A stretch of DNA of 64,000 nucleotides from NCBI RefSeq assembly GCF_031456495.1, contig NZ_JAVDUW010000001.1, positions 186,001-250,000 of the forward strand. Reading direction: 5' to 3'. The translations under genes were made by a program, and so were the position numbers. Every line of letters starts with the position of its first letter. Position 1 is the first letter of the stretch. Source of the DNA: Pedococcus sp031456495. GTDB taxonomy: Bacteria; Actinomycetota; Actinomycetes; Actinomycetales; Dermatophilaceae. Below the pieces are notes generated by a model. The model was not told the origin of the DNA. It worked only from the letters and a program-made list of their open reading frames with translations, and did no database searches. Shown here one piece after another: positions 40,745 to 49,502 of the stretch.

Positions 40745-43700
40745 TCAGCCGTGGCGTGACGGGGTCCAGGCAACCTGCATCACGTTGTTGCCTGTCTCAC
40801 GTGAGACGAGGCGTCCGCGCCCGGGTACGGCCGGCACCGGCTTGATGTTGCCGATGAGCGGGCCCTCGTCCGGGCTGCCGGAGAGCAGGATGCCGGGGCT
40901 GGCCAGGTCGCGCAGGCTCTGCATGACCGACTCGTACGACGCCCGGCTCGCCCCACCGGTGCGCCGGGTGACGACGAGGTGCAGGCCGACGTCGCCGGCC
41001 TGGGCCAGCAGCGGCACGAGGGCCGCCAGCGGGCTGCCGGCCGAGGTCACCACGAGGTCGTAGTCGTCGACGAGCACGAACACCTCGGCGCCCTTCCACC
41101 AGCTCCGGGTGCGCAGCTGCTCGGGCGTGACGTCCGGTCCGGGGAGGCGCGAGCGCAGGTATGCCGCGAGCTCGGGGATGTTCTGCGCCACCTGGTCCTC
41201 GGTGGTGAAGTACTCGCGCAGGTACTCGTCGGGGATCTCGCCGAGCAGGCCGCGGCGGTAGTCGACCGCGAAGATCTGCGCCTCCTGCGGGGTGTAGAGG
41301 CGCATGACCTCGCTGGCGTAGGTGCGCAGCATGGCCGTCTTGCCCGAGTCGCTGTCGCCGAAGAGGTAGAGGTGCGGCTCCTCCGTGGGGTCCACGCCGA
41401 TCGGGGCGAGGTTGCCCTCGTCGATGCCGAGCAGGATGCGCCGGTCCGCGGGCCGCGTCTGCGCGCGCACCTGCTCGAGGTCGATCCGGTCCGGCAGCAG
41501 CCGCAGCTTGGGGCTGCTGGGGCCCTGCCACGCCGCGTTGACGCGCTCGACGAGGTCGTCGACGCCGGCGCCGAGGCTGCCGGCGTCGCCGCTGCCGTCG
41601 ATGCGGGGGATCCCGGCGAGGAAGTGGTGCCGGGTCGCCTCGATGCCGCGGCCCGGCCGGCCCTTCGGCACGTTCGCCGCGAGCTTGCGGTCGATCTCGG
41701 AGTCGCTGGTGTCGCCGAGGCGCAGCTCCAGGCGCGTGCCGAAGACGTCCTTGACCGCGCTGCGGAAGTCCATCCACCGGTTCGTGGTGGCGACGAGGTG
41801 CAGGCCGAAGGTCAGGCCGCGCCCGGCGAGCTCCTGGATCTGCAGCTCGAGCTCGTCGAACTCGGCGCGCAGCGTGGGCCAGCCGTCGACGACGAGGAAC
41901 ACGTCGCCGTACCCGTCGTCGGCCCGGCCCTCGGCCCGGCGCCGCCGGTAGGTCTCGATCGAGTCGATGCCCTGCGCGCGGAAGTACGCCTCGCGCTTGT
42001 CGACGATGCCGCGCAGCTCGGCGAACATGCGGCGCACGACGTCCGGCTCGTTCCGGCTGGCGACCCCGGCGACGTGGGCGAGCTTGACCAGCGGCGAGAA
42101 CGTGCCGCCGCCGAAGTCCATCACGTAGAACTGCGACTCGAGCGGCGTCGTGGTGAGCGCGAGGGCCGTCACCAGCGTCCGGGCGAGCGTGCTCTTGCCA
42201 CTGCGCGGGCCGCCGACGATCGCGACGTGGCCGGCCGCTCCCCCGAGGCCGACGGACAGGACGTCCCGGCGCTGCTCCAGCGGCCGGTCGACGATGCCCA
42301 GCGGGACGACGAGTGACCCGGCCGCACGCCACGACGGCGAGACGAGGCCGAGCTGGTCGTGCGTCGTGAGGTCGCCGAAGAGGCGGTCGAGGGAGTCCGG
42401 CACGTCCAGCGGCGGCAGCCAGACCTGGTGGGCGGGGCGGCCCTTGCCGCGCATCTTGGCCACGGCGATGTCGAAGGTGGCGCGGTCCTCGCGGGGGCCC
42501 TCGTCGACGACGGGCGCCTCGGTCTCGGTGCTGAGGCGCAGCACCGGCGCGGCGGAGAACGGGATGATCTCGCCGGTGGTCCCGGTGTTGCCGGTGTGGG
42601 CGCGCCGGCGGGCCGGCGGCGGACCGGAGACGTAGGCCGCCTTGAACTTGAGCAGGGTGGTCTGGTCCGGCTTGAGGAAGCCGAGGCCCGGCACGGCCGG
42701 CAGCTCGTACGCGTCGGGCACGCCGATGACGGTGCGCGACTCCGACGCGGAGAAGGTGCGCAGGCCGATCCGGTACGACAGGTGCGACTCCAGGCCGCGC
42801 AGTCGCCCCTCCTCCAGCCGCTGGGAGGCGAGCAGCAGGTGCATCGACAGCGACCGGCCGAGCCGGCCGATCGCGACGAACAGCTCGACGAACTCCGGCC
42901 GCGCGGCCAGCAGCTCGGAGAACTCGTCCGCGACGATGAGCAGCGCCGGCAGCGGCTCGAGGTCGGCCCCCGCGGCGCGCGCCTTCTCGTAGTCGGTGAC
43001 GTTGGCGAAGTTGCCGGCGGCGCGCAGCAGCTCCTGGCGGCGCACCATCTCGCCGTGCAGGGCGTCCTGCATGCGGTCGACGAGGCTGAGCTCCTGGCCG
43101 AGGTTGGTGATGACGGCGGACACGTGCGGCATGTCGGCCATGCCGGCGAACGTCGCACCACCCTTGAAGTCGACGAGGACGAAGTTGAGCGCCTCGGACG
43201 AGTGCGTCATCGCGAGCGCGAGGACGAGCGTGCGCAGCACCTCCGACTTGCCCGAGCCGGTGGCGCCGATGACCAGGCCGTGCGGGCCCATGCCCTGCTG
43301 GGCCGACTCCTTGATGTCGAGCGAGACGACCTGCCCCTGCGCACCGACGCCGATCGGCACCCGCAGCCGGTCGCGCTGCAGCCGCGGCCGCCAGGCGGCC
43401 TCCGGGTCGTAGTCGCGCACGTCGCCGAGGCCGAGGAGGTCCACGAGCTCGGTGGTGCCGGTCATGGCGTCGCGGCGCTCGGGCTCGGCACCGGCATACA
43501 GCGGCGCGAGCCGGCGCGCCGCGGCCTCGGCCTGCACGAGCGACATCTGGTCGGCGAACCCGCGCGCGGGCTCGCTGGCCAGCGTGAGGATCTGCATCGG
43601 CACCCGGCCGGCGTACGGGCCGGAGGTGGCCGGCTGGCCGAGGGCGAGGCGCATGCGGCTGTCCACGGACAGCTCGTCCCAGCGCTCGGGCAGGTGCAGC

Positions 43701-44713
43701 ACGGTCACGCCGAGCACGCCGTCCTCGGTGACGATCGCGTTGCCGGGGGGCACGTCGCCGCCGTCCACCACGACGAGCACGTGCGGCAGCGTCATGGTCT
43801 CGGAGAACCCGAACCGGGGGCGCTCGCGCAGCTCGGCGGGCAGCATCGGCTCGAGGTCCGACAGGGACGAGGCGACCATGCGGGCCGGGCCGACCCCGTC
43901 GCGCTCGCGCTGGCTGTGGGCATGTGGCAGCCACTTGACCCACTCCCACTCGGGGAGGGCGTCGGACCCGGCGACGACCGCGACCTGGAGCTGGTCGGGC
44001 GCGTGCTGGGTGGTGGCCGCGGCGATGATGCTGCGGGCCAGGGCGCGGGCCGGCTCGGCGTCGCCGGTGACCTCGATGCGGGAGAAGTACGGCAGGCTCA
44101 CCGACGCCGGCAGGTCGGGCTGGACCCGGTGGGTGGACAGCAGCCGGTGCAGCGCGGAGGCGGCGACGGGGTCGAGCTGGGCCATGGGCGGGGTGTCGGG
44201 GGCCTCGAGCGTGATGCACAGGGGCTGGTTCGTGCGCCCGAACCGCACCCGCAGGAAGTCGTCGTCGCCGGTCGAGCGCTCCCAGACCCGGGTGCGCTCC
44301 TCGCACACGGCGGGCAGGGCCTCGGGCGCCGGGTTGTTCCACAGGGCCGCGGCACGCTGGCGGTTCGCGGCCTCCCGGACGGTCGAGCGGACCTCGCCGA
44401 GGTAGGCGAGGTACTCGCGCCGGGCCTCGCTGACACCGGCCGCGTGCTGCTGTCGCTGCTTCCAGCCGTTGACGCCGACGAACCCGAGCGAGGCGAGCAG
44501 GAACATGCCGCCGGCGATGTAGCCCTTGATCCCGGGCTGTGAGAGGGCCACGAAGGCGATCGAGCCGACGCTGCCGAGCATCGGCACGGCATTCATGAGC
44601 AGGGAGCTGGCGCCCTCGCTCGGCGTGATCTCCGGCGGGGACTGGAGGACGATCCGGCCGGAGGGCACCTCAGGAGCCTGCTCGCGCGGCCCCCTCCGCA
44701 ACGTCACTGCCAT
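40745..44713 (-). CDS. eccC: Type VII secretion ATPase EccC (three FtsK/SpoIIIE domains)
   Basis: 1322-residue motor of the ESX-like secretion system, with EccCa and EccCb fused in one chain. Two membrane helices (about 38-82) anchor it. Walker A motifs are GATGSGKSE (about 483), GGPRSGKST (about 836) and GDSDSGKTA (about 1122). Walker B-like segments are LLIVADEFSEL (about 594, with the catalytic Glu), VFLVVDGWPTL (about 940) and VFVLVDDYDLV (about 1216), so only the first domain keeps a canonical Asp-Glu. This fits the known pattern in which domain 1 hydrolyses ATP and the later domains bind substrates such as EsxB. GGAGG ribosome site; it diverges from the eccD-like gene across about 200 bases. 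Confidence 0.95.
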   Translation of the reverse strand: MAVTLRRGPREQAPEVPSGRIVLQSPPEITPSEGASSLLMNAVPMLGSVGSIAFVALSQPGIKGYIAGGMFLLASLGFVGVNGWKQRQQHAAGVSEARREYLAYLGEVRSTVREAANRQRAAALWNNPAPEALPAVCEERTRVWERSTGDDDFLRVRFGRTNQPLCITLEAPDTPPMAQLDPVAASALHRLLSTHRVQPDLPASVSLPYFSRIEVTGDAEPARALARSIIAAATTQHAPDQLQVAVVAGSDALPEWEWVKWLPHAHSQRERDGVGPARMVASSLSDLEPMLPAELRERPRFGFSETMTLPHVLVVVDGGDVPPGNAIVTEDGVLGVTVLHLPERWDELSVDSRMRLALGQPATSGPYAGRVPMQILTLASEPARGFADQMSLVQAEAAARRLAPLYAGAEPERRDAMTGTTELVDLLGLGDVRDYDPEAAWRPRLQRDRLRVPIGVGAQGQVVSLDIKESAQQGMGPHGLVIGATGSGKSEVLRTLVLALAMTHSSEALNFVLVDFKGGATFAGMADMPHVSAVITNLGQELSLVDRMQDALHGEMVRRQELLRAAGNFANVTDYEKARAAGADLEPLPALLIVADEFSELLAARPEFVELFVAIGRLGRSLSMHLLLASQRLEEGRLRGLESHLSYRIGLRTFSASESRTVIGVPDAYELPAVPGLGFLKPDQTTLLKFKAAYVSGPPPARRRAHTGNTGTTGEIIPFSAAPVLRLSTETEAPVVDEGPREDRATFDIAVAKMRGKGRPAHQVWLPPLDVPDSLDRLFGDLTTHDQLGLVSPSWRAAGSLVVPLGIVDRPLEQRRDVLSVGLGGAAGHVAIVGGPRSGKSTLARTLVTALALTTTPLESQFYVMDFGGGTFSPLVKLAHVAGVASRNEPDVVRRMFAELRGIVDKREAYFRAQGIDSIETYRRRRAEGRADDGYGDVFLVVDGWPTLRAEFDELELQIQELAGRGLTFGLHLVATTNRWMDFRSAVKDVFGTRLELRLGDTSDSEIDRKLAANVPKGRPGRGIEATRHHFLAGIPRIDGSGDAGSLGAGVDDLVERVNAAWQGPSSPKLRLLPDRIDLEQVRAQTRPADRRILLGIDEGNLAPIGVDPTEEPHLYLFGDSDSGKTAMLRTYASEVMRLYTPQEAQIFAVDYRRGLLGEIPDEYLREYFTTEDQVAQNIPELAAYLRSRLPGPDVTPEQLRTRSWWKGAEVFVLVDDYDLVVTSAGSPLAALVPLLAQAGDVGLHLVVTRRTGGASRASYESVMQSLRDLASPGILLSGSPDEGPLIGNIKPVPAVPGRGRLVSRETGNNVMQVAWTPSRHG

Positions 44714-44916
44714 GTGGTGTGCGCCCTCCTCGACGACCGACTGTCCCCATCAGGCGGCCACCGACTCCCCCGAGACGGACGGCACCCCTGCACGTGCGGG
44801 CCCAACCTACCCTCTCCCCCGCCGGGGCAGCGCGCTGACGTGCGGCCCGGCCACGGTCAGGCACTATTGTTCCGGGGAGCCGTGGGGGCAGGACGTACGC
44901 AGCGAGGGGAGGCAGG

Positions 44917-46467
44917 GTGTCCGGCGAGGAGTCAGCGCACCGGGTGTCCCTGCTCGCCGACGACCGGCGGTACGACCTCGTGGCCCCCGCGAACGCGCAG
45001 GTGGGCGACCTGCTCGCCGCCCTCGGCATCGCCCCGCGCAACAGCCCGTATGCCGTCGCCACGCCGGCCGGCCGCGTCATCGCGCTGCACGAGGTGCTCG
45101 CCGACGCCGTGCCCGAGGGCGCCCTGCTCACCGTCGTCCGCGCCACCACCCACGAGGTGCCCCGCGACGTGCGCAACCTCGACCCGTCCGTGGTGGCGGC
45201 GGGGGCGCGCTCGCCCGAGGGACAGGGCGGCCGGTACGTGCCCCCGTCCGAGGCGACGGTCGCCCGCCGCCAGCTGTCCGAGGTCACGCGCCGCCGCGGC
45301 GACCTGTCCGTCGAGGCCTCGGCGGACCCGGCGGCGGCCGTGGCCGTTGCGGCCCTCCCGCTCGCGCCGACCGCGCCCTCGGCCGCGTGGCTGCAGCCGC
45401 AGGCGCTGGCCCGGTGGGCCGCAGCCGGGGTCGCAGCGGCCGCAGCCCTCGTCCTCGGCCTCGGCGCCCTCCGCGGACAGCTGTCGAGCGGGACGTCCTG
45501 GCCGGCGGCGGCCTCCCTCCTGCTGTTCGTCCCCGGCCTGGCGCTGGCCCTCGACGCGTCGGCGAACGGCCGGCTCTCCCGGCTGGTGGCGCCGGTGTTC
45601 GGCTTCGCTGCCGGCCTCGCCCTGCCCGTCAGCGACTCCCCCGGCTCCGGACGCATCGCCGTCCTCGCCGGCTGCGTCCTCGCCACCGCGCTCGCGGGCG
45701 TGTCCCGCATCGTCGGTGGCCCCTCCGACCGCGCCTCGCGCGCGGCCATGACGGCCTTCGCCGCCGTGGGGAGCCTGTGCGTCGTCGGGGTGCTGCTCGA
45801 CTGGCCGTCGTTCGCCGTGGCGGCCGTCGTGGCGGGGCTCGTGCCGGCGGTCGTGCGGCTGCTGCCCTCGCTCGGCTTCGACCTGCCCGACGAGCAGCTC
45901 GTCGACGTCGATCGGCTCGCCACCACCATCTGGACCGCGCGCGTGCAGCAGGTGCGTCGCTTCCGGCGGCTGCGGCCGCGCGAGGTGGACGGCGTCTTCC
46001 ACGAGGCACGGGAGACCGTGGCTGCCGGCACGGTGTGGGGCTGCCTCGTCGCCGCCGTCGCGCTTGCCGTCCTCGTGGCCACGCCGGGCCGGTCCGCGCT
46101 CGCCACGTGGGGCGGCGTCGGGCTGTGCGCGGCCGTCACCCTCGCCCTGGGCTACCAGTCGCGCACGGTGCGCGACCGGCTCCCCCGCACCGCGATGCTC
46201 ACCACCGCGGGCGTTGCTGCGCTGCTCGGGACGTATGCCGCAGGGGCGCGGCTCGCGGATGCCTGGGGCTTCCTGCTGCTGGCCCTCGCGACGGTCCTGG
46301 GGCTGGTCGCCGTAGGAGGCGCCGTCGCGCTGGCCCGCGGCTGGCACTCCACCCGCCTGTCCCGCCTGTCCGACCTGCTCGAGTCGTTCGCGGTGGTGCT
46401 GAGCCTGCCCGTGGCTGCCGTCGCCGCCGACGGCATCGAGGCCTTCCGGCGGCTGACCTCCGGCTGA
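44917..46467 (+). CDS. EccD-like YukD-domain membrane protein (copy 1)
   Basis: 516 residues. The first about 85 form a ubiquitin-like YukD domain (HRVSLLADDRRYDLVAPANAQVGDLLAALG). A hydrophilic linker with an Arg-rich patch follows, then about ten to eleven membrane helices from residue 165 to the end. This is the EccD layout, the core membrane channel subunit. It differs from the second EccD-like gene at 53905 and has a longer linker. GTG start with GGGAGGCAG upstream. A three-helix membrane-protein gene follows after about 77 bases. Confidence 0.82.
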   Translation: MSGEESAHRVSLLADDRRYDLVAPANAQVGDLLAALGIAPRNSPYAVATPAGRVIALHEVLADAVPEGALLTVVRATTHEVPRDVRNLDPSVVAAGARSPEGQGGRYVPPSEATVARRQLSEVTRRRGDLSVEASADPAAAVAVAALPLAPTAPSAAWLQPQALARWAAAGVAAAAALVLGLGALRGQLSSGTSWPAAASLLLFVPGLALALDASANGRLSRLVAPVFGFAAGLALPVSDSPGSGRIAVLAGCVLATALAGVSRIVGGPSDRASRAAMTAFAAVGSLCVVGVLLDWPSFAVAAVVAGLVPAVVRLLPSLGFDLPDEQLVDVDRLATTIWTARVQQVRRFRRLRPREVDGVFHEARETVAAGTVWGCLVAAVALAVLVATPGRSALATWGGVGLCAAVTLALGYQSRTVRDRLPRTAMLTTAGVAALLGTYAAGARLADAWGFLLLALATVLGLVAVGGAVALARGWHSTRLSRLSDLLESFAVVLSLPVAAVAADGIEAFRRLTSG

Positions 46468-46544
46468 CCGGCGACCCGACCCGACGACCAGCAGCCCCCG
46501 ACCAGCGGCCCATGACCACGCGCCCCCGACGGAACGAGGACCCG

Positions 46545-47315
46545 GTGAGCACCACGGCGAAGAGCACGGCCCGAGCCGGCCGGAGGGAGGACGGCATGCG
46601 GCTGTGGGGCCGGGTGCTGCTCGTCGTCGTCGCCCACCTGCTGCTGCTCGCAGCGGTCTGGTGGTCGTGGCACCCCAGGCTCGGCGACCACAACACGACC
46701 CCGGGGATGTACCCGAAGACCCTCGGCATGGCGGTTGTCTGCGGGTTCCTGCTCGTCCTGCTCCAGGTGACGGACAGGATCCCCTTCACGGGGCTGTGCG
46801 CGATGTTTCTCCTGGTGCCGTTCGCCACGTTCTTCGTGCAGTACGCCGGCTACCGGGTGTGGACGACCGCCGTCATGGAGCCGACGAGCAACGTCACCGT
46901 CACGCAGTCCGAGCACCTGTTCAACGGTGGCTACCGCGTGCGGGTGACCGGTGCGGACCCCGGCGAGACCGTGGCGTACTCCACCCTCGGGCAGCGGACA
47001 CCCAACTACTACCAGTACTCCGTCGTCCGGCCCGGCCAGAAGGCTGACCTCATCACCGACCCGACAGGGCTGTCCGTACCGATGCTGCGACCCCAGGGGT
47101 GGGCCGGGTCACCCGACTCGCGCACCTCGCCCCTGTGGGCCTCGGTGTCCCTGGTGTCGCTCGCGTACCTCGAGCTGATCTGCTTCTCCGCGTTGACCCG
47201 TCGGCGCAGCCAGATCATGGCCGTCGACGACAAGGGACGCTTCGGCGGACCCAAGGCCAAGCGGTCCCGCACCAGGGCAACCGTCGCCGAGGACACCGCG
47301 GACGAGAGCGCCTGA
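46545..47315 (+). CDS. Membrane protein of the type VII locus, function unknown
   Basis: 256 residues with about four hydrophobic helices. After a charged N-terminus come helices at about 20-40, 55-75 and 80-105, an extracellular-looking part with NVTVTQSEHLFNGGYRVRVTGADPGETVAYSTLG, and a last helix near residue 210 before a Lys/Arg-rich cytoplasmic tail. GTG at 46545 is preferred over the in-frame ATG at 46512 because GAGGA lies just before it. It matches no family I recognise; the site could be filled by a lineage-specific subunit, and a divergent EccE-like role is only a guess. Confidence 0.65.
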   Translation: MSTTAKSTARAGRREDGMRLWGRVLLVVVAHLLLLAAVWWSWHPRLGDHNTTPGMYPKTLGMAVVCGFLLVLLQVTDRIPFTGLCAMFLLVPFATFFVQYAGYRVWTTAVMEPTSNVTVTQSEHLFNGGYRVRVTGADPGETVAYSTLGQRTPNYYQYSVVRPGQKADLITDPTGLSVPMLRPQGWAGSPDSRTSPLWASVSLVSLAYLELICFSALTRRRSQIMAVDDKGRFGGPKAKRSRTRATVAEDTADESA

Positions 47316-47331
47316 GCGACTGCCGCCCGCG

Positions 47332-47790
47332 TCAGTCGACGTCGGGCAGCGGCATCTGCCGGATGCGCTCCATCTGCTCGCGCATCTCGCGCAGGTTGCG
47401 GCGGGCGGCGCCGATCGACGCCGACAGGTCCTCGCTCGCCGGGTCGTCCGACTCCAGCGCGTCCTCCTGGACCCGCATCACCTCGCGGGCGTTCTCCGCG
47501 GCCGTGCGCCGGACGTTCTCGGCGGCCGGGGACTCGTCGACCCCTGCCACGACTGCCGTCGCGCTCGTCTCGCCGAGGTCGATCTGGCGCTGGAGCCGCT
47601 GCCAGTCGGGGCCGAGCTCGCCCCGACGCGCCTTCGCCGCGCGCTCCTCGTCCTCCGGCTCCACCTTCGCGAGGTATGCCTCGTGCTCCTCGATGGCCTC
47701 GCGGGTGTCGCGCTCGATGTCCGCCTGGATGCTGCGGATCTCCCCCAGCAGGGCGCGGACCTCCGCGATCGCGCGGTCTGCCTCGCTCAT
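47332..47790 (-). CDS. Coiled-coil protein, last gene of the secretion operon
   Basis: 152 residues, almost all helical and highly charged. Heptad-like stretches occur in AIAEVRALLGEIRSIQADIERDTREAIEEHEAYL and in the C-terminal IGAARRNLREMREQMERIRQM. No cysteine, no signal peptide. Four bases separate it from the gene upstream (47795). It may be a cytoplasmic chaperone for the large substrates, by position only. It converges on the 46545 gene with 16 bases between. Confidence 0.6.
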   Translation of the reverse strand: MSEADRAIAEVRALLGEIRSIQADIERDTREAIEEHEAYLAKVEPEDEERAAKARRGELGPDWQRLQRQIDLGETSATAVVAGVDESPAAENVRRTAAENAREVMRVQEDALESDDPASEDLSASIGAARRNLREMREQMERIRQMPLPDVD

Positions 47791-47794
47791 CTCG

Positions 47795-48544
47795 TCACAC
47801 TCCGAAGTTGTTCTGGGCGGCCTCGTCGATCCGCGACCCGTTGTACATCGCCAGGCCGCCGGCGACGGTGGTCATGGCGAGCTTCAGCGCGTGCATGATG
47901 TTGATGACCGAGTAGATGGCCTTGACGAACTTCTCGATGGCGTCCAGCACGCGGCGGATGAGGCTGATGGCGCGGTCGAACTTCTGCCAGAAGCTGCGGA
48001 TGTGGATCGCGATGTCCGCTGCTCCCACCAGCCAGCCGACGACCGGCACCGAAGCCTCGATGATGAGCCGCTCGAGGATGTCGCTGATGAACGAGATCAG
48101 CGTGCCGATGCCCAGGCACGCCGACCTGGCCACCTCGATGAGGCTGCCGGTCAGCTCGCCGGTGAGCTGGCAGCCCTGCGCGTAGATGGCGTAGGTGCCG
48201 CCGAGCGAGGTCATCCGCGAGCGGAAGGCGGTGGCGGCCTCGCCGTCCCAGACGTCGGCAGTGCCGGCGTCGAGGGCGGTGAAGTTCTCACCGACCGCGG
48301 TGCAGATCTTGCCCGCGCCGCCCCAGCCCTGCTGGGCCACGCCCATGAGGCCCCAGTCGCCGCACAGCGGCTTCACCAGCTCGAGCAGGGGGTCGGTGCC
48401 GAAGGCCTCGCGGCAGAAGCCGAGCAGGTGGCCGATGAGGAAGCCGCAGCTGGACTCGAACTCCTTGGCGAAGTCGTCGTCGGACGCTACGGCCAGGCTC
48501 TGCGAGGCGTAGGCCGAGGGGTCGACCTTCTCGTAGACGCTCAC
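47795..48544 (-). CDS. WXG100-related candidate type VII substrate (249 aa)
   Basis: 249 residues. The segment VGENFTALDAGTADVWDGEAATAFRSRM (about 85-112) has the helix-WxG-helix signature of WXG100 proteins, here WDG. Before it lies an acidic start (SDDDFAKEFESSCGFLIGHLLGFC) and after it a long amphipathic and partly hydrophobic region with one possible membrane segment (ISDILERLIIEASVPVVGWLVGAADIAI). No signal peptide. The GTG start overlaps the upstream stop (GTGA). Probably secreted by, or structural for, the local system. Confidence 0.65.
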   Translation of the reverse strand: MSVYEKVDPSAYASQSLAVASDDDFAKEFESSCGFLIGHLLGFCREAFGTDPLLELVKPLCGDWGLMGVAQQGWGGAGKICTAVGENFTALDAGTADVWDGEAATAFRSRMTSLGGTYAIYAQGCQLTGELTGSLIEVARSACLGIGTLISFISDILERLIIEASVPVVGWLVGAADIAIHIRSFWQKFDRAISLIRRVLDAIEKFVKAIYSVINIMHALKLAMTTVAGGLAMYNGSRIDEAAQNNFGV

Positions 48545-49479
48545 CAGGTGCCTCCCTTGTGGTTCTTCGCCCAGGTGATGCCGCCGTCGTTCTTCGGGCC
48601 GTTCACGGCGTCGTTGACCTGCTGCGTCTGGTCGATGGTGTCGCCGAGCCGTTCGCCCGCCTTGAGGACGTCCTGCCCCTCGCTCACCAGCGCCGTGGGC
48701 GCCTGCAGCGCCTTGCTCGCGGTGTCGATGCGACTGGCGTCGCGGGCCGTCACCGCCCCCGCCGCGGGCGACGGGGAGGCCGGGTCGTTGTCGAGGTACG
48801 GGTGCCTCCGGGCGAAGTCCTGGCCGTCGGCGTAGGCGGCTCGCTGCCGGTTGCGCAGGTAGTTGCCGCGCTCGGTCGGCGACATCCCGTCGATCTTCTT
48901 GCGCAGCGCGTTGAACTGCTTGTCCAGACCGCGCTGGATCCAGTACTTGGGGTCGGTGCGCTGGGTGGAGTCGAAGTTGCCCTGCTGGATGCGCCAGATC
49001 TCCTTGGGGTTCTGCCACAGCGGCTTGGAGTAGTGGGTCGCATTGTCGACGTAGGTCTTCCACGACTTCATCCCGTCGAGGAAGCCGCCGCCGGACGGCG
49101 TGCCCGAGACCGGGCCGACCGGCACCCCGCTGCGCACGGTCCCGCCCGTGGGCGCCTCGTACGGCGGGAGGTTCACGCCCTTCTTCGCCATCGCCTCGTA
49201 GGCCGCCCGGTCGCGCGCGATGAACTCCTTGCGCGTGCCGTTCGTCAGCGTGGCGCACGTGTCGGCGATCGTCGACCCGTTGGACATGCCGCGGGTGCCC
49301 GCCTCGTAGGCGCGCGAGTAGTGCCCCTCGAGCAGCCCGAGGACGCCGGTGAAGGCGCCGCTGGCGCGGCAGTTCGCCTGGACGAACCGCCCCGCGCCGT
49401 CCATGTGTGTCCGCTGCCGGTCCAGGACCTGCTGGGCGAGGTCCAGCTGGGCGATCTCGACCTTGATCTTCGGTGCCAT
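48541..49479 (-). CDS. Candidate type VII substrate (312 aa)
   Basis: 312 residues, no signal peptide. The N-terminal 100 residues are helical (KVEIAQLDLAQQVLDRQRTHMDGAGRFVQANCRASGAFTGVLGLLEGHYSRAYE) with the length and phase of an ESX helical hairpin but no clear WxG. Pro/Gly-rich linkers follow, then a Trp/Tyr-rich middle (MKSWKTYVDNATHYSKPLWQNPKEIWRIQQGNF) and a helical end. It sits between two other candidate substrates. Function unknown; toxin or adhesin roles are possible but unsupported. Confidence 0.6.
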   Translation of the reverse strand: MAPKIKVEIAQLDLAQQVLDRQRTHMDGAGRFVQANCRASGAFTGVLGLLEGHYSRAYEAGTRGMSNGSTIADTCATLTNGTRKEFIARDRAAYEAMAKKGVNLPPYEAPTGGTVRSGVPVGPVSGTPSGGGFLDGMKSWKTYVDNATHYSKPLWQNPKEIWRIQQGNFDSTQRTDPKYWIQRGLDKQFNALRKKIDGMSPTERGNYLRNRQRAAYADGQDFARRHPYLDNDPASPSPAAGAVTARDASRIDTASKALQAPTALVSEGQDVLKAGERLGDTIDQTQQVNDAVNGPKNDGGITWAKNHKGGTW

Positions 49480-49502
49480 CGTGCTTCCCCCTCTCGGGAC
49501 GG

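Noticed and set aside
42359..44542. Long open frame antisense to eccC
   Set aside because: Same GC-driven shadow effect; eccC has three Walker motifs and a ribosome site.
46512..46544. Earlier ATG for the membrane protein after the first eccD-like gene
   Set aside because: No ribosome site; GAGGA lies just before the GTG at 46545.
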